The notes under the pieces are model-generated. The model was given only the letters and a program-made list of their open reading frames with translations. It was not told the origin of the DNA and searched no databases. Positions 6,671-16,900 of a stretch of DNA of 26,331 bases are shown here, one piece after another; the stretch's first letter is position 1, and each line of letters starts with the position of its first letter. The stretch comes from Bodo saltans (lineage: Eukaryota > Euglenozoa > Kinetoplastea > Eubodonida > Bodonidae), in NCBI GenBank assembly GCA_001460835.1, contig CYKH01002096.1:1-26331 (forward strand), in the 5' to 3' direction. The position numbers were made by a program, and so were the translations under genes.

Positions 6671-8728
6671 ATGCTACGTCGATCATTAGTGTTAGCCAGC
6701 CTACCCCCAGCAGCAACCCCCTTGGTAGCTCCCTCAAACCCTAGCGAATGGAGCGACAAAGGGAAGAAATTGCTCGGCGAGATGCGCGATGGAAAATGCT
6801 TTGACTCGAGCGTGCTAGACAAATCTGTGATTCCCACGAAGCATTTGCAGTACAGTCTATTCCGTCTCCCCATCCCAAAGCTTGAAGATACTTGCAAACG
6901 ATACTTGGACTCTGTCAAGCCCATCGTGTCGCCCGCATCATTTGATCGGACTTCAAAAATCGTTGCAGATTTTCAGCAAGGGCTTGGCAAAGAGCTGCAT
7001 GATACTCTTGTGAAAACGGATAAAGCAAATCAACACACGTCCTACATTTCTGGAGATTGGTTTGATTTGTATTTGTCCGATCGTCAGCCTCTCCCTCTCA
7101 ACTACAATCCAAGCCTCATCACGCGCAACGATCCTGACAAGGCAGATCACATCACGCGCGCCACGTTTTGGATTGCCAGCTCTGTTCGTTTTTACAAAGC
7201 GTATATTGAGAACACGTTGAAGCCGGAGGTGTTTTACTTTGGTAGCAAGAAACATTACTGCCGTGCTCCGTGGTTCCAAAAAACTGTCTCGCTGACGCCG
7301 AAGAAGTTTAGCGCAAAAGTGATGGCAATCGGTTCACAGTTTCATGCGTTTCCTTTAGATATGTCGCAGAATGACAACTTATTCAACTCCACCCGTATCC
7401 CAGGTGTTATCAAGGACGAGCTCCGTGCAAGCGGCTTCCAGCCGCACATTGTTGTGTGTTACCGTGGCCACCAGTACATTCTGAACGTTGCGGACAGCGA
7501 TTGCAATCCACTCTCCGAAGAACAAATTTACGCTCGTCTTCGCGAAATTGTGCAGCAGAACCCAACTCCAGCTCGTGCGGATGTTGGTGTGTTCACATCG
7601 CTGAACCGGTCAGAATGGAGCAGCGCTCGTACGACGCTTCTGCGCAACCCTGCAAATGCGAAGAACTTAGAATTGATTGATTCTGCAATGTTCGTTGTCA
7701 CATTGGATGAGGAGGAAACATTTTTCGATTCATGCAAAAACGCCACCGATGCCACCCGCATGTTCTTGTCGAAGAGCTCAAACCGCTGGTGGGACAAGTC
7801 ATTCTCCGTCAACGTGTCAAAGAACGGCTCTCTCGGTGTGGCGTTCGAGCATGCGTGGGGAGATGGTGTGGCGGTGCTGCGCTACACGCAGGATGTGTTC
7901 AACGACAGCATCTCTCGCTCATCGAAGACCATTCGGAAGGATGCCAGCGTGACAGAACCGGTGAACCAGTTGTCTTGGACACTTTCGTCGGAACTGGAGC
8001 ACGTCATTGCCCAAGGCAAGAATCGTTTGCAGAAGGAGATTGACGCGATGGATTTCTACGTTGGTTTGTTCGACTTGTTCGGCAAGACCGACAAAATCTT
8101 CAAAGGGCCTGCAAAGCCCGATCCCTTTATGCAAGTTGCAATGCAGCTCGCATGGTGGCGTATGTACCGTAGCACAGTGAGTACGTACGAAAGCGCAAGC
8201 ACCGCGGCGTTCCTTCGAGGTCGCACAGAGTGCATTCGCTCTGCCACCATCGAATCACAAAAGTTCACGCTGCTGATGGACAGCCCCACCGCATCCCCAC
8301 AGGAAAAGGTCGCTGCTCTCATCGCAGCAACCGACAAACACGCTGCAGTCTCGAAGGATGCCAAGATGGGTGGCGGTATCGACAGACATCTGTTTGCTTT
8401 GCGAAAGATCGCAGAGCGCCGCAACAGCACCAACATTCCTGAACTCTTTTCGGACGAGTCCTACAAAACGTTTGGAAGCAACATGTTGTCCACCTCGTCG
8501 TTGTACTCCGATGCTCTCCTTGGTGGCGGCTTTGGCCCCGTTAGTCCCGGCTACGGTCTCGGATACGCATCCGCTGACCCAATGATGTTGTTTAACATCT
8601 CCGCGTGGAAACAATCCCGAGGTGGCCCTGCACACTCGTGTGAAGAATTCTTCAAAGCTATCACTCAGTCCGTTGTGGATATGCGCAACCTCTTAGATGC
8701 TCACCCACCTGCAGTAGCGAAGAAATAG
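6671..8728 (+). CDS. CPT2: Carnitine O-palmitoyltransferase 2, mitochondrial
   Basis: The 685-residue protein aligns with mammalian CPT2 over its whole length by eye (human CPT2 is about 658 residues). Visible landmarks include LFRLPIPKLEDT (about 60-71), TSYISGDWFDLYLS (near 122-135), FPLDMSQNDNLFNSTRIP and NRWWDKSF. The active-site motif FEHAWGDGVAVLRY follows, with catalytic His at residue 394. Downstream are YESASTAAFLRGRTE, GGGIDRHLFALR, the STS substrate motif at 607-609 and GFGPVSPGYGLGYA. The N-terminus MLRRSLVLASLPPA is basic and free of acidic residues, like a mitochondrial presequence, and there is no C-terminal peroxisomal SKL. CPT2 regenerates acyl-CoA from acylcarnitine inside the inner mitochondrial membrane for beta-oxidation. 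The start is the first ATG after the AG at 6626-6627. A peroxisomal or short-chain acyltransferase is the less likely alternative. Confidence 0.93.
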   Translation: MLRRSLVLASLPPAATPLVAPSNPSEWSDKGKKLLGEMRDGKCFDSSVLDKSVIPTKHLQYSLFRLPIPKLEDTCKRYLDSVKPIVSPASFDRTSKIVADFQQGLGKELHDTLVKTDKANQHTSYISGDWFDLYLSDRQPLPLNYNPSLITRNDPDKADHITRATFWIASSVRFYKAYIENTLKPEVFYFGSKKHYCRAPWFQKTVSLTPKKFSAKVMAIGSQFHAFPLDMSQNDNLFNSTRIPGVIKDELRASGFQPHIVVCYRGHQYILNVADSDCNPLSEEQIYARLREIVQQNPTPARADVGVFTSLNRSEWSSARTTLLRNPANAKNLELIDSAMFVVTLDEEETFFDSCKNATDATRMFLSKSSNRWWDKSFSVNVSKNGSLGVAFEHAWGDGVAVLRYTQDVFNDSISRSSKTIRKDASVTEPVNQLSWTLSSELEHVIAQGKNRLQKEIDAMDFYVGLFDLFGKTDKIFKGPAKPDPFMQVAMQLAWWRMYRSTVSTYESASTAAFLRGRTECIRSATIESQKFTLLMDSPTASPQEKVAALIAATDKHAAVSKDAKMGGGIDRHLFALRKIAERRNSTNIPELFSDESYKTFGSNMLSTSSLYSDALLGGGFGPVSPGYGLGYASADPMMLFNISAWKQSRGGPAHSCEEFFKAITQSVVDMRNLLDAHPPAVAKK

Positions 8729-9061
8729 TTGTGGAGAGAAGACCATGTGCCAGCGAGAGCACCACAAATTGATCGATTTGTGTGTTTTTTTCCATTTCTT
8801 TTTTTTTTCTTTTTGACCGCATGCGCAATCAACACAGAAACCGGGGGAGACTTTGCCCGTGCTGACGCGCCAATAATCCCTTCAAGGTTGAGGAGAACTA
8901 TCTATTCATGAAATTCGCTGACAAATTACAGGAAGAACCTTCCATAGATGAAAGTCGTCGTACCGAAAGTCGCAAGGACCTCCCGAGAATCATTATCATG
9001 TTTCTTTCAACTCAAATCATAATTAAAAATAGAAACCGTCACACAAAGCAATCCGAAGTCA
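8729..9061. other. Spacer between CPT2 and the API5-like gene
   Basis: This spacer of 333 bases has a long T-rich run near 8782-8814, then mixed sequence without a convincing frame. An AG at 9031-9032 after a weak pyrimidine stretch (8999-9019) would leave a 29-base leader before ATG 9062. A short TTG-started frame at 8729-8911 is T-run coding and is not called. Confidence 0.5.
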
Positions 9062-10588
9062 ATGACAGCAGCTGAAGTATTTACCTCCTTCGTCGAGCTG
9101 GTGAAGGACGACGGAGCGCTCCACGTGGCCAACGTCGAAACCTTCAACAAGCTGCTTCAATTGTCTGAGGATCAAGCAGCTGTGAATGTTGCTGTTCGTG
9201 TCAAGATTCTTAACTTCGTCGCTCAGAGCATCAAGTACTACGACGCCAAGGTTGCAAAGGCGGTGGCCCAGCTTAGCGTGAAGATTATTGCGTCTGACTC
9301 CTTCGAAGATCCTGCTGTGATTGCGGCCATTAAGTTGTTCCCAGCACTGGCTCTGATCCCCACCGAGAACCGCCCAGACTACTTTGCACGCGAGGGTGCC
9401 GATGTCATTATTCAGGTGATTCTCGATGAAACCGCATTTAGCGCACCTGTACGTGCCGTCGCGAAAGACGCTCTTCAGGCTCTTATCCTCTCGGGTTTCA
9501 AGTCTGTCCTCACGAAGTTGATTCATTTGATTTCTGACGATCGTGAGGCTGACGAGGCAGAGTATGTTCAGAAGGAGCGCACCTTTGCTTGGGAGACTCT
9601 CCTGCAGCTCGTCAAGAATAAGGCTGCGTACGGCACTCAGTGGACTGAGGAGGTCCAGCAGCATTTCCTGCAATGCCTCGCTGTCGTCCTCCACACAGTC
9701 CCGAAGGACGAGTTCGCGAAGTTGATCGAGGTTGCGTCCAGTTTGTCGGTAGTTCGTGACCAGCAATTTCTTCCGCTGCTTGACTCATACCTTGGTGGCG
9801 CGAAACTCGACGGTCCTCGTGGCCTGGAGGGCCTGTCCATGATTTCTGCAGTCATTCCTCGCGGCGCGATCACCACCTTGGCCGAGAAGGTGATCAAGGA
9901 CCAGTTGGTGAAGAAGATTGACTTCAAGGGAGAGACAACTCCCCTGCAGCTCGCTCAGATTCAAGTCCTTGTGTTTGCCGCAAAGACCGCTAGCAACGAA
10001 GCTGCACTTGCTCTCATGGGAGAGGTCTTGGGCGCTGTGATGCTCTCCGGCATTTTCGAGGATGCATCGACCTGCCAGAGCCTCGCTCTCATCGAGGGAC
10101 TGCTCTTGAGCATGTTTTACCTGAGTCCCAAGTGCGGTCCGATGCTCCTCGCAGCCTTGAGCGACCCAACTCTCGGTGAAAAGTTGACGAAGACCACCGA
10201 AGAGCTCACTCAGCTCAACAAGCAAGTACTGTTCGCTGTGAAAAAGAAGGTCGATGCTTCGACTGCCACAAGCGACGACGCCGCCACCCTGACAGTGCTG
10301 GCCAACCTTGAATTCCTGATTGCTCCTCTCGCGAAGCGCCAAGTCCCCTCCCTTGCAGCATTTGTGCCTTCTTGGGAAAAGACCAACAAATTGCCTGAAA
10401 TTAAGCGCAAGGCCACGCGTGCCGACGCCGATGAGCCCCTGTGCAAGAAGCATGGCTCCGAGACAGCAAGAAAGCCAAACAATGGCGGCAACAACAACAA
10501 CAGCAACAATAACAAGAGCAACAACGGTCAGAAGCAACAACAAAACAACAGCGCTAAGAAGTACTCCAATGGTCCCCGAAGACGCTAA
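9062..10588 (+). CDS. API5-like (apoptosis inhibitor 5/AAC-11) helical-repeat protein
   Basis: This 508-residue, mostly helical protein consists of HEAT/ARM-like repeats from about 1 to 440. It resembles API5 in order and length (the human protein is about 510-524 residues). Shared features by eye are the N-terminal repeat pattern with a DDREADEAEYVQKERTFAWE segment, a segment near 333-357 with API5-like LLLSMFYLSPKCGPML, and a later helix ending in a PSLAAFVPSW-like motif. After this comes a basic patch EIKRKATR...LCKKH (about 446-465) that could be a nuclear localisation signal. The tail is Asn/Gln-rich (about 474-498) and ends NGPRRR, where animal API5 has an RG-rich tail. Animal API5 is a nuclear scaffold implicated in survival signalling and RNA processing. 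Codon use favours AAG, CTC and GCC, suggesting good expression. Another HEAT-repeat family is possible. Confidence 0.65.
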   Translation: MTAAEVFTSFVELVKDDGALHVANVETFNKLLQLSEDQAAVNVAVRVKILNFVAQSIKYYDAKVAKAVAQLSVKIIASDSFEDPAVIAAIKLFPALALIPTENRPDYFAREGADVIIQVILDETAFSAPVRAVAKDALQALILSGFKSVLTKLIHLISDDREADEAEYVQKERTFAWETLLQLVKNKAAYGTQWTEEVQQHFLQCLAVVLHTVPKDEFAKLIEVASSLSVVRDQQFLPLLDSYLGGAKLDGPRGLEGLSMISAVIPRGAITTLAEKVIKDQLVKKIDFKGETTPLQLAQIQVLVFAAKTASNEAALALMGEVLGAVMLSGIFEDASTCQSLALIEGLLLSMFYLSPKCGPMLLAALSDPTLGEKLTKTTEELTQLNKQVLFAVKKKVDASTATSDDAATLTVLANLEFLIAPLAKRQVPSLAAFVPSWEKTNKLPEIKRKATRADADEPLCKKHGSETARKPNNGGNNNNSNNNKSNNGQKQQQNNSAKKYSNGPRRR

Positions 10589-10948
10589 TTTTTGGTCGCT
10601 GCGACAAAAAAAAGTAGTGCTACATGAAGATGAGGGGTGAGCATGTAGGAACAAAGGAGGGTGGATGTGTGCATGGTGTAGGGTGTAACGTTGTTTATTG
10701 TGTGTGAGACATCTCACGACAAACCACATGCAGGTGTGTTCATCGTCGAAAATGGAACAATATTTTTGTGTTTCCTCCTTTATTGCGGAGAGTATTTCAA
10801 TTTTCTCACAGTTGTACTTCATCACTTGGTCCCCATCAGCAAGAGCAAAAGAGTGCACTATTTTGTTTGAAGTAGCCAAAATATCAAGGAGGACATAGTC
10901 TTAGTTTCTATTTTGAACAATTCAAACAACAAACGGAACAAGCAGAAA
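10589..10948. other. Spacer upstream of the giant gene, with a small inverted repeat
   Basis: This 360-base spacer has no credible gene. Bases 10620-10626 (CTACATG) and 10642-10648 (CATGTAG) form a perfect 7-bp inverted repeat with a 15-base loop in the likely 3' UTR of the API5-like gene. A T/C-rich stretch ends in AG at 10810-10811, and another AG is at 10871-10872. The first ATG after either is 10949. Confidence 0.5.
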
Positions 10949-13900
10949 ATGCATCACAATCTGCCAGCACAACTTGTAGAACAGGCAGACATGGAGAAAC
11001 TTCAAGTAAAACTCGTCCATGGAACTCTTACCAACAGCAGAAATACCTCTCCCCAGCGCAACCCCAACCACAACAGTACCACCATCAACCTCAGTCATCG
11101 GCGCTCTTCTTCCATACAACAACAGCACCACAATAACAACAGTACAACTATTTTTACAACTTCGATCGACGGTGGTATGCCACATCATCAGCACCTTGCC
11201 AGACCTCCTGCGGCAGCAGTTCCGACGAGCACCCCAGTTGATGCAGCGACGACAACCCCCCAAGAAAGAATGGCGACGTACATCCTAAACCATAAGCAGA
11301 CGTACCGCGACGATATCGAAACCTATCTCGCCTACAACGAGCGTGTCAAACGTGGGCTTGCTTTATTGCAGAATTCCAACGATGTCAAAGACGGAAAGCG
11401 AACACTTGAACTGGACGACATGGCGCATCAGCTACACCTCAGTGTCGCGGACAAATTGACGCGTGCTGAAACATTACTCGAACGTTTTCGAAGGTCGACC
11501 TCTGGCGCGCTCACGGAGCTGATTTCTCAGAGCAAAGCGTATCAAAGTCGTTCCAGCAATGATGACGATGACACAACAGCGTCAAGGTTTCCAGACGTTC
11601 CAGGTCATTTGGAAAAATTCATCTTGGAAGCGCATGAGCGCCATCGAGAAGACCGCGCTAAGATCAAGGCGAAAGCTAGCAGTCTTCGAGGCGCTGCAGG
11701 AGCAGCAACGTTTGCTCTGTCCCTCCGCGGTGGTGTGCACGAATCGAAAGGCGGTAAGCCACGAAATTCATCTGCCGTCACCCTCGCTCATCAAGATGCT
11801 GATGATGAGAGTGCTTACTCACAAGGCTCAGCATCCTTCTCTTTTGGACATTCATCACCTACTGCGAAAGGTGATCGCCGCATGACAAATTATTCTTTCG
11901 ACGACAGCGTGTCTGCAACGTCCTGCATGACAGCTTCGATTCTCTCCCCACAGTACAGTGGCGCTGATGCATCTGCTCAACAACGACAGGAGTGGTTCGA
12001 CACGATTGCGGATCATGTTGGACAGCCCTCGTCCCATCATCTCGTGGTCCCGGAGGTGGTGCACGAGATTGCGCCGGTATCTGCAAGCGAACTCGAGCGC
12101 CGCATCGATTTATTGACCGTAGATGTTGGATTGACAGTACCAGTAAAGGTCGCTGCGCAACAACCTGTGTCGATGGCGGTGTCTGCCAATGCTCCAAGTG
12201 CCACGAAAGTGCCTGAGAGCATTGCTTCGACTGCGGCGGTATTTCGTTCGCCCTCATTCGCGTCTGGTGATCATCATGCACCACCTCTATTGGGCAACAA
12301 GAGGGAGGAGGACAGAGCTGTGGAGCTGCCTAACGTTCTCGAGACGAGTGATCGTCTTGCCTCACCGGACACGTTACAGTCGTCAGGGATAATAATAGCT
12401 CGCGGCGCCTCTGAGATGAATGCCAGAAGTGTCGTTGATGATCACAGCATGTTGAACAGCACCGCACTGCAACAAGTAGACAAGCGGTCGTCCATCATCT
12501 CTGTGGCGACTAGCCCGATTTCTGGTGGTGACCTTCAGAAGCGTGGTAGCATCGCCTACACGGAAGCATCTCGGCGTCGTGGAAGCAGCTCACCGAGTGC
12601 AGACGTCGTCGTCGCAACAAGCGTCATGGTGCCTCACTCAGCGCTCCAGATGATAGAGGGCAGCAGCAGCGCCCGTGCTGCAGACGAAGGCTCAGTGCGG
12701 CAACAACAATATACAACAACATCAACAGTAGTCACAACACATCGGGCTTCCGTTGCTATTCCGCCAACGGCACGGTGGGGCAACTCATGCAATTGTGAGA
12801 GCATGTTCCATCTCATGAAAGCCAAGATGTTCGAAGACGTCAAACGTGCAGTGAAGGCGCGGTACGTTTGTGGATTCATGAACCAGATGGAAGCGATGGC
12901 GAATGAAGTGATGGACTGGAAACAAAGCATGACGGAAGAATTGGAAAGGCTTGCAGACGTTCTCACCGCGTTGCTTCATGAGAGAAAAGAAGCTGAGCGT
13001 GAAGTCGCAGAAGTGTCTGCTGCGCTTGATAGTATTAAGAGATCGCTGATGATCGACGGGAGTAGTAGTGCAGGTGGTGGCGCCAGTGCAGAGCTTATGC
13101 TGGAGCAGGTGCAAGAAACGATTGCTTTGCAGCAGAAACAACATCAGCAGCTGGTTCAACAGCAACAAGAGTTTATCGCCAGTGGTGCGTTTGTAGCAAC
13201 TCCTGGAGCAGGAACGCCGCAAATCGTAGGCACGCCGCGCCCAGAGGACCACACACCGTCGAGGTCAACAAGTCCTGCCGCGAAGTATGTCGCCTTGCTG
13301 CGCTCCGACGCCGCTGGCGCTTCGTCTCCAGCTTCGCCAGTGATAAGCACTCACGGTGGTGGCTTTAGCCCTGATGCAGCGTCGAGGCGCTGGCCGACCG
13401 TTGTTGATGTTGACGATTCTGTGGTGGAACACAACCCACCACCGAAGCGAAGCCATGAAAATAGCGAAGCTCCGCGCACCTCAAGCTTGAGCACCACGCC
13501 ACCCCCAGAAGCTCCTCCTCTTGCAGCCCTGGAGGGAGGTGGTGGTACTTCACAACATTTGCAGCGAACACGATCCATCGTCGGCTCAGTCCGTGTTGAC
13601 TGGGATCGATTCCTTCAGGATCATTCTCCTGTTGGAAAACGCGTGGAACGACTTCTCACTGCGAATCGTTTCTTAGAGGAATCATTGATGCACATGCACG
13701 ACCATTTTATCCCACCACCGCCACCCGTGACTGCCACTGGAGCCGCAGCTGCCTCGCATTGGTTATCAAACTCTCAGAAGAGACGGACGAGTCTGGGCGG
13801 CGGAGAAGGCGATGACAGTGACAACGATACCAGCAAAGCAGCAAGCTACAATACCTCAACTGCAGCTTCGCCGCGAGCTGCGGCAGCCCCAGTAGCAAAA

Positions 13901-16900
13901 CTGCGTTTGGTCTCCACTCGCATGGCGGACGCAACCACTCAGACCATTGAGGAACTTGACTACTTCCTTGACAATATTGAAAACGTGATGACTGGTGGCT
14001 CTCAGCACAACCCACAAATGGCCCTCCACATGCAAGCCACGGCTCAGTACGGCAGCGCTGCAGCGAATTCGATGATGCAAGCGGCGATGAGTGGGAGCGG
14101 GAGCGCCAGCCTCGGCGCGCCCGTAAGTCCTCTCCTCAACCGGAAAGAACCTGCCATCCTTCAACCTGCAGATGATGCGGTGTCAAAAACGGCAACGCTG
14201 CGTATGCAGCAAATGCTATCGACACTTAGCCTACCTCCTCAGATTGCGTCGCTAGTGCCGAAACAAGCCACACCGACACTTGCATCACTTTCCAACGATG
14301 ACGCCGACGAAATCGAAAAAGTAGATCCTTCTCGCCTCTCAACGACGATTGCCAGTGCTTTTCATGAAATTCTGACGTCTATTCAGGCATTCTCGAAAGA
14401 CGTGATTTCTTCGCGTGTCAAGCGTCTTCCTGCAGCTCTTCGGAGTGTTCCTGCTGCAGATGTGAACCTGTCCGTTGATGAATTCGACGATACCCTTCGG
14501 CTAAAGCTGCGGTTGATTGTGAGTCGTGTTAACGAAGCATTTCTAGGCTGCTCGTCGGCCGTGGAAAGTGTCACGGACCTTGTCACCAAAGTACAGAGTC
14601 AGAAAGACGCTCTCACGAAATCAGAAGCGCTTGTTGCAGAACTACAGCGAGCCACAACAAACTCCAAAAGCTTTAACAAAGAACGCGATGACACTGTGAA
14701 AGCATTGGAGGCAAAGGTTGCAAAACTGACTGCCGCAGCACTTCAGCAATCTGTTAAGAAAGTCGCTGCGGAAAAGTCTTCTCCGATGCAGTCCAAAGAA
14801 GGTCAACTTGGCAGAGCGAACCGCAACTTGGAGGAAACGCGAAATGTACTTGCAGGACTGGTCGAACGAGTGAAGGAGACGCTGCTTCGGTGTTGTGACT
14901 CTGGCAAGAACGTGAGCCTTGCATGTGGCCTCAAGGATATGTGGAGCAGTCATAGGTTTGCTCCGTCAGATTCCTCACCTCCAGCAGCAAGCGGGGCGGT
15001 CTCGCCCACTTCTCACGAGAATGGGCGAACGTGGCTGACGGAAGTTAACGCTCTCGAAGAAACTCTCCTGCAGATGAACACACCGGAATTCGGTTGCTAC
15101 CTGCACGCACGAGCGTACCCCGACCCAGGATTGCTTGACCTCTGCCACACGGCAGCAAAAAGCTCGGAAATGGTCATGAACATTATTCGCATGAATAAGT
15201 TCGACGTGCCGCTTCCTGCCATGGAATTCATTGGAAAAGCTCTGACAATGTTTGCCGCGCAAGGACCGAATGAGACAGAAGAAGACTTCCTTGCGCAGCG
15301 CGAGCGAGCCATCGCACGGCACGAGCCAGAGCCTATTGCAGCATACCGCCAGTTACGCGACACGACAGCGGCGGACCTGTTCAGCAGCGTCACGAAACAA
15401 CTTCACCTCATGGGAACCATGGTTCAAACTCTTCGGACAGAACTGCCGAAGCAACGAAAAGAACTCATCAAACCGTTCGTAAACGCAGCTCGCACTGTGC
15501 TAGAAATTGGACGAGAAGATCTCAAGAGCACATTGTTTGCGATGGAGTGGTACCTTAAGAAACGGCAGAATGAAAAAGCGCTTCTGCAAGGAATGGACCG
15601 AGCCCAGGAAATCCTGGACGACGCCGAAGAACATTTAAATGAGATGATGGAGCAACAAACAGAGCCGAAAGAAGACGACAATGATGACGCGAAAGACGTC
15701 GCAGAGGCGAACGGGCCCCAGGCAGAAAAAAGTGATGCACTGTCTCCACCACAACCTCATCAATTGGAAGCCTCCGTCAGTTTCATTTCGCAATCTGCGA
15801 CTGTTAATTTTTCTGAAAGTCGTAATCAAATGAGTCCCAAGAACTCAAGTCGCAAAAAGAAATTGCAACGGAACGCTTCAGCATTGTCACTTAGTCAGTC
15901 TCAGGCATCTCATGACGAGGAAGCTGATAATCCGCTTAAGGCTCTTTTCCTCCACATTCAAAATTATCGCTCGCACTCGGACGAAATTCTTCATTTGTTG
16001 AGCGACAAAAAGCTCTCAACAGTAAGTGACACGAGTGTGATCAGTGATGCGCTATCGGAGTTCACAAGCTCCCACCATGTTCCGATGACCGCCAGACTTC
16101 GACGCAATCTCAAAGATGTGATGGCCCGCATGATGTCAATCATCGAAGGGAAGAACATCGCCCAAACGCTTTCTCGCGACGCCTCAGAGGGAACCGAAGT
16201 GCTGGAGTGGGTGGACGAAATGTGCCAAACCGGTGACATCACTTTCCGAGACCAAGGAACGGATTATGTGGTTGATGATTTCGAACCCTATGAAGGTGAT
16301 CCAACGATGATTCAAGAACTTTTCGAACAGTTCGAAGAGCAAATCCATTCGAAGTTGGATGTAGAAGACCGAGTCTTCAGTGGCGAGGGTGAAGACTACG
16401 CCGGGGTCGCCAGCTCGCCACTTCTCGTAGATGCCGAACACCACGACGGCGAACAACAACAACAACAACAACAGGGATCCCCTGCAGACGGAGGCGGTCA
16501 CGTAAGTCCTCAGCGGGGGCATCTACCGCTGTCATCGCCATCCGGTGCCACTGATGATCTCCTCCACTCACCTTCAAAACGCAACAGCAAAAAGAAAACT
16601 TGTGCGAATGTGTACGTCCAGACGGCAGTGGATACGGACACCATGGCAACCCTCTATCAACGCGTCCCACTTCCACAGCTGTTTTTGTGCCGCACGTCGC
16701 TCATGCACGCCCTTGACACGCTTGCGGATAGCATCGGGGCAACCGCTGCAAATCCAAACAACAGCTTCGATGTCAATCCGCAAGAAGAAATTCAGCGAAT
16801 GCGCAATAGTGCAGTCGCGATGGAAGGGTTACATTCGTACCGCCGTGGAAACAGCAACCGGGAGCTTGGCTTGCAGTGGATATCCCTCATGGACCAAACG

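Noticed and set aside
9785-10879. Long antisense open frame of 364 codons opposite the API5-like gene
   Set aside because: It is a shadow of the sense gene created by its codon bias. The protein is low in complexity where it overlaps the Asn/Gln tract, has no family resemblance, and all real genes lie on the + strand.
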